Shown piece by piece: positions 27,130 through 36,115 of a stretch of 64,000 nucleotides of DNA; within the stretch, counting starts at the first letter, position 1; each line of letters begins with the position of its first letter. Location: positions 1 through 64,000 of the forward strand of contig JAIETF010000005.1 in NCBI GenBank assembly GCA_019745415.1, read 5' to 3'. Source of the DNA: Candidatus Obscuribacterales bacterium. Lineage in GTDB: Bacteria > Cyanobacteriota > Vampirovibrionia > Obscuribacterales > Obscuribacteraceae. The notes under the pieces are model-generated. The model had not been told where the DNA came from, did no database searches, and saw only the letters and a list, made by a program, of their open reading frames with translations. Made by a program: the position numbers and the translations under genes.

Positions 27130-27880
27130 CTTCCTTTCTAGCAATAAGGATCACTTTATTGTCACCTACACGAAAGTCGTCACCATCCAGACTAGATAAA
27201 ACAGACTCCAGCCTGAAGCCGGCTTCATCAAGCATTCCGGCTACCTCTCCAAGCCTATAGATATAGTGCCTGGCGCTATACTCGCATGTCCTCTCGTCTT
27301 CCACGACTATGTATTTCGCATCGGCTATTCCAGAAATCGGATCGTAGTTCGTCTTGACGAGAAGGTACGCTTTTTTCTCATTCAGAGTCACTTCCATCCA
27401 CTCTCGTTCCCCGACATTCAATAGATAGCTTTCTGCGATGGCTTCAGACTCGATTACTAGCTTGGCGCCGGGAGCCATGCAGTAGCTTAGTTGAGAGAAA
27501 AGATGCTTTGTCTCAGCCATGTTGAAGTAACCAAAACTATTGCCCATACAAAAGGCACCACCAAATTTATGGAATGAGGTGGAAGAAAAATCATGGCGTA
27601 GGTCTTGCTCGATAAACTGGACTGATAGTTGAAGCGCTTTCGCAGTTCTCTTAGCTTCTGCTATATATTCGGTACAAGAATCTATACCTGTAACTATATA
27701 GTCGAGCATCGCCAAGCCCATGCTTAAGCGTCCCGCGCCGCATGGAAAGTCCAATAGATATTGATTCGGAATGTCGGCAAACTGTTCTTGTAAGAATTCT
27801 ACTTCATGGGCTGTTTCTTCAGGACTCTTGGAAGAGCGCCAGATGTCTAGAATCTGTCCCTTGAAAAAACTTCTGTCCAA
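27122..27880 (-). CDS. Class I SAM-dependent methyltransferase
   Basis: The 252-residue protein has motif I LLDFPCGAGRLSMGLA near residue 40, an acidic motif II end in VTGIDSC, and motif IV region GGAFCMGNSFGYF. It belongs to the broad UbiE/Methyltransf_25 type of small-molecule methyltransferases; the substrate is unknown. The start is TTG with GGAG 14 nt upstream, a loose fit. It is convergent with the antitoxin-like gene and shares the palindrome-flanked segment with it. Confidence 0.85.
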   Translation of the reverse strand: MDRSFFKGQILDIWRSSKSPEETAHEVEFLQEQFADIPNQYLLDFPCGAGRLSMGLAMLDYIVTGIDSCTEYIAEAKRTAKALQLSVQFIEQDLRHDFSSTSFHKFGGAFCMGNSFGYFNMAETKHLFSQLSYCMAPGAKLVIESEAIAESYLLNVGEREWMEVTLNEKKAYLLVKTNYDPISGIADAKYIVVEDERTCEYSARHYIYRLGEVAGMLDEAGFRLESVLSSLDGDDFRVGDNKVILIARKEEK

Positions 27881-28032
27881 AATAGCAGTTCTCCTGTGAA
27901 GTGTGTTCCCTCTAGATTATGGCTCCTCGCACTTCCCCTTACGCACTTCCCCTTACGAATTGCCTCATTAAAGTCCTCTCTGGCGGTGCCTCCTTTTGAA
28001 GTAGCAGCTCTGAGTCTTTTGCGAACTGTGAC

Positions 28033-28512
28033 TTATTCATTCTTTCCGCTTTTTAGGTGCTTTACTCTAGCCAAAGTGTGAAGCATCAAAGCGCATTCAA
28101 TCTCTTCGCCGTTTCTAACTACTGAGACGGTTGCTTCGGCTACTACAAGGGTTCTGCCAACCTTAAGAACATTACCTCTGGCGATGAGCTTTTCGCCGCG
28201 AGCCGGCTTGAGAAAGTTTATTTTGAACTCGGCCGAAACACACTCTTCGTCAGGCGCTAGAACTGTATAGGTCGCATAGCCTGAAGCTGAATCTGCTGCC
28301 ATGGCGACCATGCCGCCGTGAAAGAGTCCATGCTGCTGTCTGACCATGTCGCTGTAGGGCAGATGTGCTTCGACGTGTCCTAGCTTTATGACCGGCAACT
28401 CACCGCCCAATCTCTTGAAACCCTGATGTTCAAAACTATTTCTGACTTTCTGCTCGAAATGAGGATCTAGTTCCTTAAGCGGGGCTCTGGAGGAGGAGGC
28501 AAATACTGTCAT
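28033..28512 (-). CDS. PaaI-family hotdog thioesterase
   Basis: The start at 28512 (MTVFASSS) has AAGGA 9 nt upstream; the ATG at 28548 has none. The 159-residue protein carries the PaaI-type hotdog signature LFHGGMVAMAADSASGYA and then SAEFKINFLKPARGEKLIARG and GRTLVVAEATVSV. The family hydrolyses acyl-CoA or aryl-CoA thioesters, with the Asp of the HGG...D segment catalytic. It lies 80 bp upstream of nothing obviously related; the Ada-like gene precedes it on the same strand. The substrate cannot be told. Confidence 0.88.
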   Translation of the reverse strand: MTVFASSSRAPLKELDPHFEQKVRNSFEHQGFKRLGGELPVIKLGHVEAHLPYSDMVRQQHGLFHGGMVAMAADSASGYATYTVLAPDEECVSAEFKINFLKPARGEKLIARGNVLKVGRTLVVAEATVSVVRNGEEIECALMLHTLARVKHLKSGKNE

Positions 28513-28592
28513 TTGTGAGTTTCCTTTTAGATGGTTACGCTTGCGCATACTTGAAGGCAGGCTTATTTTAGCAGGTCGCTTAAGCCAGCCCG

Positions 28593-29426
28593 CTAGCCTT
28601 TGACCGCTTTTTCTCTCTCCAGCAATATTCGCTTCCGTTCAATTCCCCATCTATAGCCTGATATTTCCCCGCTTTTTCTAACCACTCGGTGGCAAGGGAT
28701 GGCTATGGCGAGCTTGTTGGATGCGCAAGCCGATGCTACGGCGCGCACCGCTTTTGGTGCGCCCACCAACTCCGCCAATTCTTGGTAAGAGATTGTTTCG
28801 CCCATGGGTATTTGTCTGAGAGCGTTGTAGACACGGCGCTGAAACAAAGTTCCTTGGATATCGAGCGGTAGGTCACTGATTTGGTTCTCGATGCTAGGAT
28901 TTTCAATCTGACCGATTATCTTGCCAACTACATCATCAAAAGTGCTATCGGCTCCGACTATATCGGCATTCTCGAAACGTTCTTGCAGATCATCCAAAAG
29001 TGTATCGGCGCAGTCTCCAATGAGAATGGCGCAAACTCCGTTGGCACTTCTCGCCACCAAAACTTCTCCTAAGTTAGAGGTGCCCACGGCAAAAAAGATT
29101 TGCGTGCCGTGACCTTTATTCTTGTACTGGTCAGGCTTCATGCCAAGAAGTTCGTTTGCTTTTTCATAGAATCGACCGGTTGAGTTATAACCGGCTTCAA
29201 AGAGTGCTTCTGTCATACCTTTTCCCTGCTTGAGGGCTCTTTCTAGTCTTTCTCGACGTTCACAAAGAGCGTACTGGCGAGGTGTCAGTCCGGTGGTCTC
29301 CTTGAAGATACGGTGCAGATGATGGGGGCTGATGCCGCACTGCTTCGATAAGTCAGAGAGAGAGGGCAAGGTTTCAGCGTCTTCTATTAGGCGGCAGACT
29401 TTTTCGATTATTGTCAGTGTAGTCAA
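28593..29426 (-). CDS. AraC-type HTH fused to methylated-DNA--protein-cysteine methyltransferase (Ada-like without the N-terminal zinc domain)
   Basis: Residues 5-100 form an AraC-type HTH (LSDLSKQCGISPHHLHRIFK, LFEAGYNSTGRFYEK). Residues 105-277 are an Ogt/MGMT domain ending in the active-site motif AIPCHRVVRKSGEISGYRWG, whose Cys accepts the alkyl group from O6-alkylguanine. The Cys38-type zinc domain that senses methylphosphotriesters in E. coli Ada is absent, so how activation is signalled is unclear. The start is taken as TTG at 29426 because AAGGGGAG lies just upstream; a TTG at 29441 is in frame and would include that site in the coding sequence. Confidence 0.9.
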   Translation of the reverse strand: MTTLTIIEKVCRLIEDAETLPSLSDLSKQCGISPHHLHRIFKETTGLTPRQYALCERRERLERALKQGKGMTEALFEAGYNSTGRFYEKANELLGMKPDQYKNKGHGTQIFFAVGTSNLGEVLVARSANGVCAILIGDCADTLLDDLQERFENADIVGADSTFDDVVGKIIGQIENPSIENQISDLPLDIQGTLFQRRVYNALRQIPMGETISYQELAELVGAPKAVRAVASACASNKLAIAIPCHRVVRKSGEISGYRWGIERKRILLEREKAVKG

Positions 29427-29517
29427 TGTGCTCCCCTTCAATAACTAGTTTGCTTACACTTCGCTGCAGTAATGGCAGTTTAATGCAAGTGAAGAAGAAT
29501 TGTGCTCCCGATCTTGC

Positions 29518-32220
29518 TCAGCTTATGCGACTGCCTGTCTTTAGTCGCTTTTGTAAGGACATGGCTACTTTTAGTTTTTCTCGATGCTGGTCGACTGTCT
29601 TTTGCCCTTCTTTAACAGGATTATCAGCGAAGAAATTCTCAGCCTCGACACTCAGTTGCTCGTCGATTAGACCGGTGATGCCTTCCACCAAACGGGTGAT
29701 AATCAGGGCGGGGAATTTAGCTCTTATTTCGGTCCAGTTTTCGGTCACGAACTGCCAGCCGACTTTTCGGCCCCAGGGATTAAGCATAAGATTGCGCACC
29801 AAGTAAGGAGCATTTTGACTGCGAATCTCGCCGGTCAGGGTCATTGAAAGTGTTCTCTTGAGCAAGGCTTCTTGTTTGAACTGGGCTAGAGCCTGCATGT
29901 ATCTTTCTTTCTCTTGCGGTGATTGCGCGGCTAGGTACTTGGCGTTGAAGTCGTTGTAGCGCTTTTCGTCGCCGCAAAAAGCTAGTACGGAAAGAACTGC
30001 CGAAAGTATATCGGGCGGCAAGTTATCGCCGTTCTTGTCATAGAGTTCGCTTAGTTGCTTTTGTATTTCTTTGTCATCGCCGGTGGTGCCAATTGCTTGT
30101 AAGGCTAGCCCTCTCAACTGTTTGATTTGCTCGCTTTCGCCAGGCATTTCTGCCAGCCCTAGGCAGCTGATGGTTGGTTTCAGCAGCTCAAGGGTCAAAT
30201 CGCGAATCGCGGCAGTGCTGGGGAAGTAAATTCTCTCCAGATACTGCAGGGATGAGATAATGAGAGCCCAGACATTTTTGTCGCCTTCCAAGCGGAAAAG
30301 TTTCAAGAAGTCCAAATATTCTTGTAAGGGGACCGTGCCGTTTACGGCTAGCGCGAAAGAGTCGTTGATTAGGTTGAAACGTTCCAGTGTACTCAAGGGA
30401 ATATCTGTTTGCTTGACATGACCTTGGGCGGGAGCGGCGAATTGCTCTTGCAGGGCTCTCTTGATGCGTTTCAATAGTTCGGTGTCGTAGTGCACTCGAT
30501 AGAAGCCACTGCCGCCTGCATTGATAACTAAAAGTTCTAGGTCTGAAGGGGCGACTATCGCCGAGTTCTCTTTAGAACTTTGCCTGAGCAGTTCATTTAA
30601 GTCGAGATTCGCTTCTTTTTCCTTGAGCAGATACTTGATCGTTTGGAAGCGTTCAAAGCCGCAATCTTTCGAGGCGGACTTCGTGCTGTCGGTACGAAGT
30701 CCTACTTTAATAACGAGGGGAATTTGAAAAAGTGTGTCGGAGCGGTTTTCATTTAGATAGAAGAAGCGCTCTTGTTGAAGTTTGATTGTGCCTGGATTTT
30801 CGCCGTATTCTACTTTGACGAGGGGATAGCCTTCCTGGTAAATCCAAGAATCCATTATCCCGCCAACTGGCAATTTGGCGCTTTCCGCCAGAGCTTGCCA
30901 GAGGTCGGCGGTTTCGGTGTTGGCATATTTGTGTTTTTGCAGGTAGGCATTTACTCCTGCCTTGAATTCATCTTCACCGATGAACTGTTCGAGCATGCGC
31001 AGTACAGAAGCGCCTTTCTCGTAGGTCAACACGTCGAACATGCCGTTTGCTTCTTCCGGCTTTATTACCGGAAACTCGATCTTGCGAGTAGCGGAAAGAC
31101 CGTCTGTGGTCATTGCCGTCGCCCGTGAGACCCCGAAAGTTTCCCATCTTTTCCAAGATGGTTTGAAGTTTTCGACGGCAACCAATTGCATGAATGTGGC
31201 AAAGGCTTCATTTAGCCAGATGCCGTTCCACCACTTCATTGTAGTTAAATTGCCGAACCACATATGTGCCAGTTCGTGGGCAATTACATCGGCAACTCTT
31301 TCTAGTTCTTGATGCGAAGCTCTCTGGGGATCAACCAGCAGGGCGTTCTCTCGGTAGATTACCGCACCTAGATTTTCCATGGCGCCGAAGGCAAAGTCTG
31401 GAACGGCAATCATGTCCATCTTTTCGCCTGGATATTTGATGCCGTAATAGCTGTTGAAAAACTGTAGAGCAAAAGCGCCAATATCGAGGGCAAAATTAGT
31501 CAGGTGTCCCTTGCCTTGCGGAGCGTAAACAGTGAAAGGAATGCCTTCCACATCAACAGTTTCTGATTTGTCGAAAAATCCAACTAGGAAAGCGACTATA
31601 TAGGTCGACATCTTCATGGTTTCTTTGAATCGCACAGTCTTTAGCGATTGACCCTGGTTATTGCTTTTTAGAATTTCTTCCGCCACGGCTGTGTTTGATA
31701 TGACAGTGAGCGACTCTTCTACTGTCATCTTCAGCTGAAAAGTGGCTTTGAATTCTGGTTCGTCGAAGCAAGGAAATGCTCTTCTGGCATCAGTCGCTTC
31801 AAACTGAGTGAGGGCAATGAAGCTCTTTTCTCCAGTTTCGGGATGTACTTGTTCGCTGCGATAGAAGCCCCTCAATTTGTCGTTTATATGACCAGAGAAA
31901 GCTATATTGATAGTGCCGTTTCCTGGTTCTAAGGCCTCGGCGAATTTGATTGTCAGCCTCTCTAGCTCCTGGTTTAGTTCGATCTTGACCGGCTCGATTC
32001 TGCGGCCGTCCCTCAATAGCGAAGCACTGCTGATATTCAGTTCCACCGCATTCATGACGATTTCGGTGATTTTTTCTGCTTCTGGCTCGGTTAACAGTAC
32101 GTCGATTTCGCACTCACCGGTGAAGGTAAAAGTTTGCAAGTCGGGGCAGAGATGAATACGGTAACGCTCAGGTAAAACAGCCTTGCTCAATCTGTAATCA
32201 TCTAATTTGCCTGCGGTCAC
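29518..32220 (-). CDS. M1 family aminopeptidase with ERAP1-like C-terminal domain
   Basis: The 900-residue protein has the exopeptidase motif GAMEN (279-283), the zinc site HELAH (315-319) with the third ligand Glu338 in NEAFATF, and a preceding FPCFDEPEFKATF. The C-terminal 350 residues are a helical ERAP1_C-type domain with VINAGGSGFYRVHYD at its border. It removes N-terminal amino acids from peptides in the cytoplasm; no signal peptide is present. The start is GTG with GAGG 9 nt upstream. It is closer in style to eukaryotic and archaeal M1 enzymes than to short bacterial ones. It is divergent from transketolase. Confidence 0.95.
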   Translation of the reverse strand: MTAGKLDDYRLSKAVLPERYRIHLCPDLQTFTFTGECEIDVLLTEPEAEKITEIVMNAVELNISSASLLRDGRRIEPVKIELNQELERLTIKFAEALEPGNGTINIAFSGHINDKLRGFYRSEQVHPETGEKSFIALTQFEATDARRAFPCFDEPEFKATFQLKMTVEESLTVISNTAVAEEILKSNNQGQSLKTVRFKETMKMSTYIVAFLVGFFDKSETVDVEGIPFTVYAPQGKGHLTNFALDIGAFALQFFNSYYGIKYPGEKMDMIAVPDFAFGAMENLGAVIYRENALLVDPQRASHQELERVADVIAHELAHMWFGNLTTMKWWNGIWLNEAFATFMQLVAVENFKPSWKRWETFGVSRATAMTTDGLSATRKIEFPVIKPEEANGMFDVLTYEKGASVLRMLEQFIGEDEFKAGVNAYLQKHKYANTETADLWQALAESAKLPVGGIMDSWIYQEGYPLVKVEYGENPGTIKLQQERFFYLNENRSDTLFQIPLVIKVGLRTDSTKSASKDCGFERFQTIKYLLKEKEANLDLNELLRQSSKENSAIVAPSDLELLVINAGGSGFYRVHYDTELLKRIKRALQEQFAAPAQGHVKQTDIPLSTLERFNLINDSFALAVNGTVPLQEYLDFLKLFRLEGDKNVWALIISSLQYLERIYFPSTAAIRDLTLELLKPTISCLGLAEMPGESEQIKQLRGLALQAIGTTGDDKEIQKQLSELYDKNGDNLPPDILSAVLSVLAFCGDEKRYNDFNAKYLAAQSPQEKERYMQALAQFKQEALLKRTLSMTLTGEIRSQNAPYLVRNLMLNPWGRKVGWQFVTENWTEIRAKFPALIITRLVEGITGLIDEQLSVEAENFFADNPVKEGQKTVDQHREKLKVAMSLQKRLKTGSRIS

Positions 32221-32466
32221 TTGCTTTACCTCTTATTTATTTGCTTCTGTTTGATGAGAGCCAAATTTATTCTTGATTTCGACCTGAACTAGCTTGATCT
32301 AGCGCGAGTGCTTATTTTACTCTTTCCGCTTAATAATAAAGTTAAGGCAAATCGCCCCGGTTCCAGGTACCATATGCAAATCAAGCCGCGCTTCCGGAAG
32401 TTAACCGGAGAAAGCGATGTTTTGGAATAGGACCTGTCAAGGGTGATTCAACCAGAAGGAGTAAAC

Positions 32467-34362
32467 ATGGTGGAAGTACAGGCATTGGCCGTAGAAAAGG
32501 TCACCGAGCTTGCCCGTCAGTTCAGAGTCGATAGTATTAGATCGACCACGGCTGCCGGCTCCGGTCACCCCACATCCAGTATGTCGGCAGCCGATCTCAT
32601 GGCCGTGCTCATGACAGGCTATCTCAAATATGACTTTGACCGTCCTGATTACGCCTATAACGATCGCCTCATATTTTCGAAGGGGCACGCTTGCCCCCTT
32701 CTCTATTCAATGTACAAAGCCGCCGGCGCTGTGGACGATAAGGAACTGATGAGTCTGCGCAAGTTCGGCTCTCGCCTAGAGGGGCACCCGGTTCCTAAGA
32801 TTATTCCTTGGGTGGATGTCGCTACCGGTTCGCTAGGTCAAGGGCTGGCTCTGGGCGTTGGCATGGCCCTGAACGGCAAGTATCTGGACAAGCTCGATTA
32901 CAAGGTCTGGGTCTTGCTTGGCGATAGTGAAATGGCCGAAGGTTCGGTTTGGGAAGCGATGGCTTGTGCATCTCATTACAAGCTTGATAACCTGGTGGGG
33001 ATACTAGACATGAACCGCCTTGGTCAAAGAGGCGAGACTGCTCTTGGTTGGAATTCTCATGCTTATGCCGAACGTGCTAAAGCCTTTGGTTGCCATGTGA
33101 TTGAGATAGACGGGCATGACCTCAAGCAAATAGATGGCGCTTACAAAGAAGCCATTAAAGTGCAAGGGCAGCCGGTTTTGATTATTGCTAAGACCGAGAA
33201 AGGTCATGGTATCCCGCTCACTGCTAATCAAGATAACTGGCACGGCAAACCTCTTTCAGCCGAGCAGGCTCAGGAAGCAATCAAGCTCCTCGGTGGTGAG
33301 TCAAGCATCACCATCAAGGTGGCTGCTCCGCCGCAGATGCCTGCTAAGGCTCAGCTCAGCGCTGAAATTACTGGTTCGGGCAAATATGCCGCGCCTCACT
33401 ATTCGGCGCCGGCCGCCACCCGTGAGGCCTATGGCGATGCCCTAAAAGCTCTCGGCACCGCCTACGCCGATGTCGTTGTTATTGATGCCGAGGTATCCAA
33501 CTCCACCTATGCCGAGAAGTTTGCCAAAGCATTTCTGGATCGCTATTTCGAAATGTTCATTGCTGAACAGTTGATGGTCGGTGTTGGTCTTGGATTGGGC
33601 ACCAGAGGCAAGAAAGCTTTTGCTTCCACCTTTGCTGCCTTCCTCTCTCGGGCTTATGATTTCATCCGTATGGGTGCCATCAGCCGCGGTACCATTAAGC
33701 TTTGCGGTTCCCACGCCGGTTGTTCGATTGGTGCGGATGGTCCGTCTCAAATGGCTCTCGAAGATATTGCTATGATGCGCGCCATCCACGGCTCCACTGT
33801 GCTTTATCCTTCCGACGCTGTTTCTACAGCTCGTCTGGTGGAAGCGATGTATCATCTGGACGGTATCTCTTACATGCGCACAACCAGGGAAAAAACCAAG
33901 CTGCTCTACAAAGAAGATGAAAGCTTCCCGATTGGCGGCAGCAAGGTGCTTTATTCCTCTAAGGAAGATGCAGTCACTCTCATTGCCGCCGGCATCACCT
34001 TGCACGAATGTGTGAAAGCCTACGAAGAGCTGAAGTCGCAGGGTATCAATGTACGAGTCATCGATTTGTATAGCGTCAAGCCCATCGATGTGAAAACTCT
34101 AGAAACCGCGGCCAACGAGACAGGGCATCTGGTGGTGGTGGAAGACCACTGGCCCGAAGGCGGACTTGGAGACGCGGTCCTCGATGCCTTTGCTGTTAAG
34201 CCGCCCTCCAGAGGAGAGAAGCTTTCCGCCAAGAAAGTGCCTAATGTGGTCAAGATAGCAGTGCGTGAAATGCCGGGCTCGGGTGCGCCCCATGAGCTGA
34301 TGGATGCCGCCGGCATCTCTGCCCCGCACATAGTAGCTGCCGTTAAAGCTCTCTTGGGATAA
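32467..34362 (+). CDS. tkt: Transketolase
   Basis: The start at 32467 has AGAAGGAG 5 nt upstream; a GTG at 32443 is in frame but weaker. The 631-residue protein has the thiamine diphosphate region TGSLGQGLALGVGMA, GDSEMAEGSVWEAM, ILDMNRLGQ, and the pyrimidine-domain DAEVSNSTYAEKF and RYFEMFIAEQ with the catalytic Glu. The C-terminal domain begins near DAVTLIAAGITLHECV. It moves two-carbon units in the pentose phosphate pathway. Length and motifs (DMNRLGQ, AKTEKGHGIPL) resemble the 620-residue animal-type transketolases more than the 665-residue E. coli type. A strong terminator follows. Confidence 0.95.
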   Translation: MVEVQALAVEKVTELARQFRVDSIRSTTAAGSGHPTSSMSAADLMAVLMTGYLKYDFDRPDYAYNDRLIFSKGHACPLLYSMYKAAGAVDDKELMSLRKFGSRLEGHPVPKIIPWVDVATGSLGQGLALGVGMALNGKYLDKLDYKVWVLLGDSEMAEGSVWEAMACASHYKLDNLVGILDMNRLGQRGETALGWNSHAYAERAKAFGCHVIEIDGHDLKQIDGAYKEAIKVQGQPVLIIAKTEKGHGIPLTANQDNWHGKPLSAEQAQEAIKLLGGESSITIKVAAPPQMPAKAQLSAEITGSGKYAAPHYSAPAATREAYGDALKALGTAYADVVVIDAEVSNSTYAEKFAKAFLDRYFEMFIAEQLMVGVGLGLGTRGKKAFASTFAAFLSRAYDFIRMGAISRGTIKLCGSHAGCSIGADGPSQMALEDIAMMRAIHGSTVLYPSDAVSTARLVEAMYHLDGISYMRTTREKTKLLYKEDESFPIGGSKVLYSSKEDAVTLIAAGITLHECVKAYEELKSQGINVRVIDLYSVKPIDVKTLETAANETGHLVVVEDHWPEGGLGDAVLDAFAVKPPSRGEKLSAKKVPNVVKIAVREMPGSGAPHELMDAAGISAPHIVAAVKALLG

Positions 34363-34418
34363 AGCTCTTTTGAGATAAAACTCTCTAGGGCTAGGGGTCT
34401 TCTAGGTACGCTTCATAG

Positions 34419-34459
34419 AAAGAGAAGAGGAAAGACTTCTTTCCTCTTCTCTTTTAATT
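34419..34459 (+). terminator. Intrinsic terminator downstream of transketolase
   Basis: A perfect 16-bp stem (34419-34434 with 34439-34454) with an ACTT loop is followed by TTTTAATTT. The purine-rich left arm begins AAAGAGAAGAGG. It ends tkt transcription 57 bp after the stop. Confidence 0.85.
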
Positions 34460-34480
34460 TCTTGTATCCATTACCCGGCT

Positions 34481-34511
34481 TTGTCCAACTTGCCGTATTT
34501 TCGGGTATATA
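34481..34511 (+). promoter_or_regulatory. Putative promoter giving a leaderless or nearly leaderless transcript
   Basis: TTGTCC (34481-34486) and TATATA (34506-34511) are 19 nt apart, and the -10 lies in CGGGTATATATC, identical to the sequence before the gene at 7494. A start 7 nt after the -10 would fall on the ATG of the next gene at 34518, which has no Shine-Dalgarno. Confidence 0.4.
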
Positions 34512-34517
34512 TCGCTT

Positions 34518-35330
34518 ATGGTTTCAAGAAATGACGAGCCCAGAGAAAAGCTTGAAAGCGGTCAAATAGGCAAGGGCGCTGTCTCTACCGAATTGGCCAT
34601 GCTTGGTGGTAGTTTGCTCTCCAGTCCTGAGGCTAGGCAGACATTTAAGGCTAGAGATACAGCAGGTCTCAGTCAGCTAACCCTGGTTGGCGATGACTCT
34701 AGCACCAAGGCTAAAGACGGCTACCGCGGCAAGCCTGCTGAGCAGGGTAGTTCCTTTTCGCCTAATCTGGACGGGGCTTTCGGTGATTTTACAATTTCAG
34801 GCAAGAACGAATTCAATCAGTGGGCGAGCAACAGGGCTCGCGCCCATAATCTCGTTGAAGACGGCCGGCGTGACCTAACTGAAGAGAACGCTTTCCGGCA
34901 TACCATTACATCGGCCATTTACGCGATGAAGTACGGCGAGCGCACTTCACTGCAGATGGGTTGGATGAACGAGCAGAAGGACTTCAATCTTTATACATCC
35001 TATCGGGGTAAGATTGACCTGGCCAAAATTGCCGATACTAATGCCGATCTGCTCAATAACAGAGCGGGGGTGGAGATTGCTCGGCGCCTTGTAAAAGAGA
35101 AAGGTGAAGGTAATGTCACGGTTCGTGATATTGAAGATGCAGTGATCAAGTCATTGCGTGAAGGCAAGCTGGTCACCAGACCGATGCAAGAGCTGCATAG
35201 CGGCAGGTTGGCTGAGGAGATGCTAAGTTATAGGCGTATGCCTGATTTGCTTAAGTGGCAAGCTGAGAATGGTCCTACCGAAGCAGACCGGCGCGCCGCC
35301 CGTGAAATAGTTAGGGCGCGCCGACTTTAG
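34518..35330 (+). CDS. Hypothetical protein with DUF6973-like (polymorphic-toxin-type) C-terminal region
   Basis: The first 85 residues are hydrophilic and unassigned. From about residue 95 the protein reads NEFNQWASNRARAHNLV, EENAFRHTITSAIYAMKYG and DTNADLLNNRAGVEIARRL. An N-A-F-R-H motif followed some 50 residues later by D-x(2,4)-NNxxG is what I recall from the DUF6973 domain, common at the C-termini of secreted toxins and wall-associated proteins. That link is from memory. No signal peptide is seen. The last 4 bp overlap the convergent TauE gene. Confidence 0.6.
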   Translation: MVSRNDEPREKLESGQIGKGAVSTELAMLGGSLLSSPEARQTFKARDTAGLSQLTLVGDDSSTKAKDGYRGKPAEQGSSFSPNLDGAFGDFTISGKNEFNQWASNRARAHNLVEDGRRDLTEENAFRHTITSAIYAMKYGERTSLQMGWMNEQKDFNLYTSYRGKIDLAKIADTNADLLNNRAGVEIARRLVKEKGEGNVTVRDIEDAVIKSLREGKLVTRPMQELHSGRLAEEMLSYRRMPDLLKWQAENGPTEADRRAAREIVRARRL

Positions 35331-36079
35331 ATATAGCCAAATGCTAGAGCAAGACTTACTGCCAGAAGCATGACCGAGGCGAGAATTTCGATTTGCCTGA
35401 TCTCTACTTTTTTGAGAAGCCTGCTACCAATTATGGTGCCTAGCAGGGCCGAGGCTGTGGCGGCAAAAGTGATCGGTAACATCAGATTTTCACCCTGTCC
35501 GGCAAGCACGTATAGATTGAGACTGCTTTGATAGACCATAAGGCGCATAAGATCAACTAGAAAAGCCAGAGCGGCGGCTGTGGCAACTAGGGCTTCTTTG
35601 CTCAGTCCCATTCTTAAGAGAAAGGCCGTGCGAAAGGCCCCTTGATGCCCGGAATAGCCACCGAATAGACCGCTCAAGGTTCCTCCAGCGGCAAGCCAGA
35701 GAGTTTGATTTTTATTTGGTAGCTTGATTTTTTCGGCTAGCTTTAGCAAGTCGACTATGGCAAAAATTGCCATCAGTAAAGCCATCGGCAGTTTTGGCGC
35801 CTGAGTTAGCACCAGCAGTTTGGCGCCGCAATACGATGCTATAAAGGCTGGGATGCCGAATTTTAGAACAATCAGGCGGTTTGTATGGCGAAAAGTGAGG
35901 CAGAGTTTGACGGTTGAATTGAAAAAGTGTACCAATGCCGTTGCCGCTACGGCATTCGCTAAAGGAAGAAAGACCGCCAAAACCGGCAGCAAAATTGTAC
36001 CCAGCCCAAAACCGGTGAAGAAAGTCAATAAAGAGGCGCCTAAGGCAGCGAAAGCCGCTATGATTATTTGTGAGTCCAT
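35327..36079 (-). CDS. Sulfite exporter TauE/SafE family permease
   Basis: The 250-residue protein has about eight hydrophobic segments. The family pattern is clear in GASLLTFFTGFGLGTILLPVLAVFLPL and AVAATALVHFFNSTVKLCLTFRH in the first half, with GGTLSGLFGGYSGHQGAFRTAFLL in the second. TauE/SafE proteins move sulfite, sulfoacetate and other organosulfur anions. Its ATG lies 36 bp from the ATG of the divergent selenoprotein candidate, so the two genes must have interleaved promoters. Confidence 0.9.
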   Translation of the reverse strand: MDSQIIIAAFAALGASLLTFFTGFGLGTILLPVLAVFLPLANAVAATALVHFFNSTVKLCLTFRHTNRLIVLKFGIPAFIASYCGAKLLVLTQAPKLPMALLMAIFAIVDLLKLAEKIKLPNKNQTLWLAAGGTLSGLFGGYSGHQGAFRTAFLLRMGLSKEALVATAAALAFLVDLMRLMVYQSSLNLYVLAGQGENLMLPITFAATASALLGTIIGSRLLKKVEIRQIEILASVMLLAVSLALAFGYI

Positions 36080-36115
36080 GCCGTTTGTTATTCTCTAACT
36101 AACATGAGTAATTCT

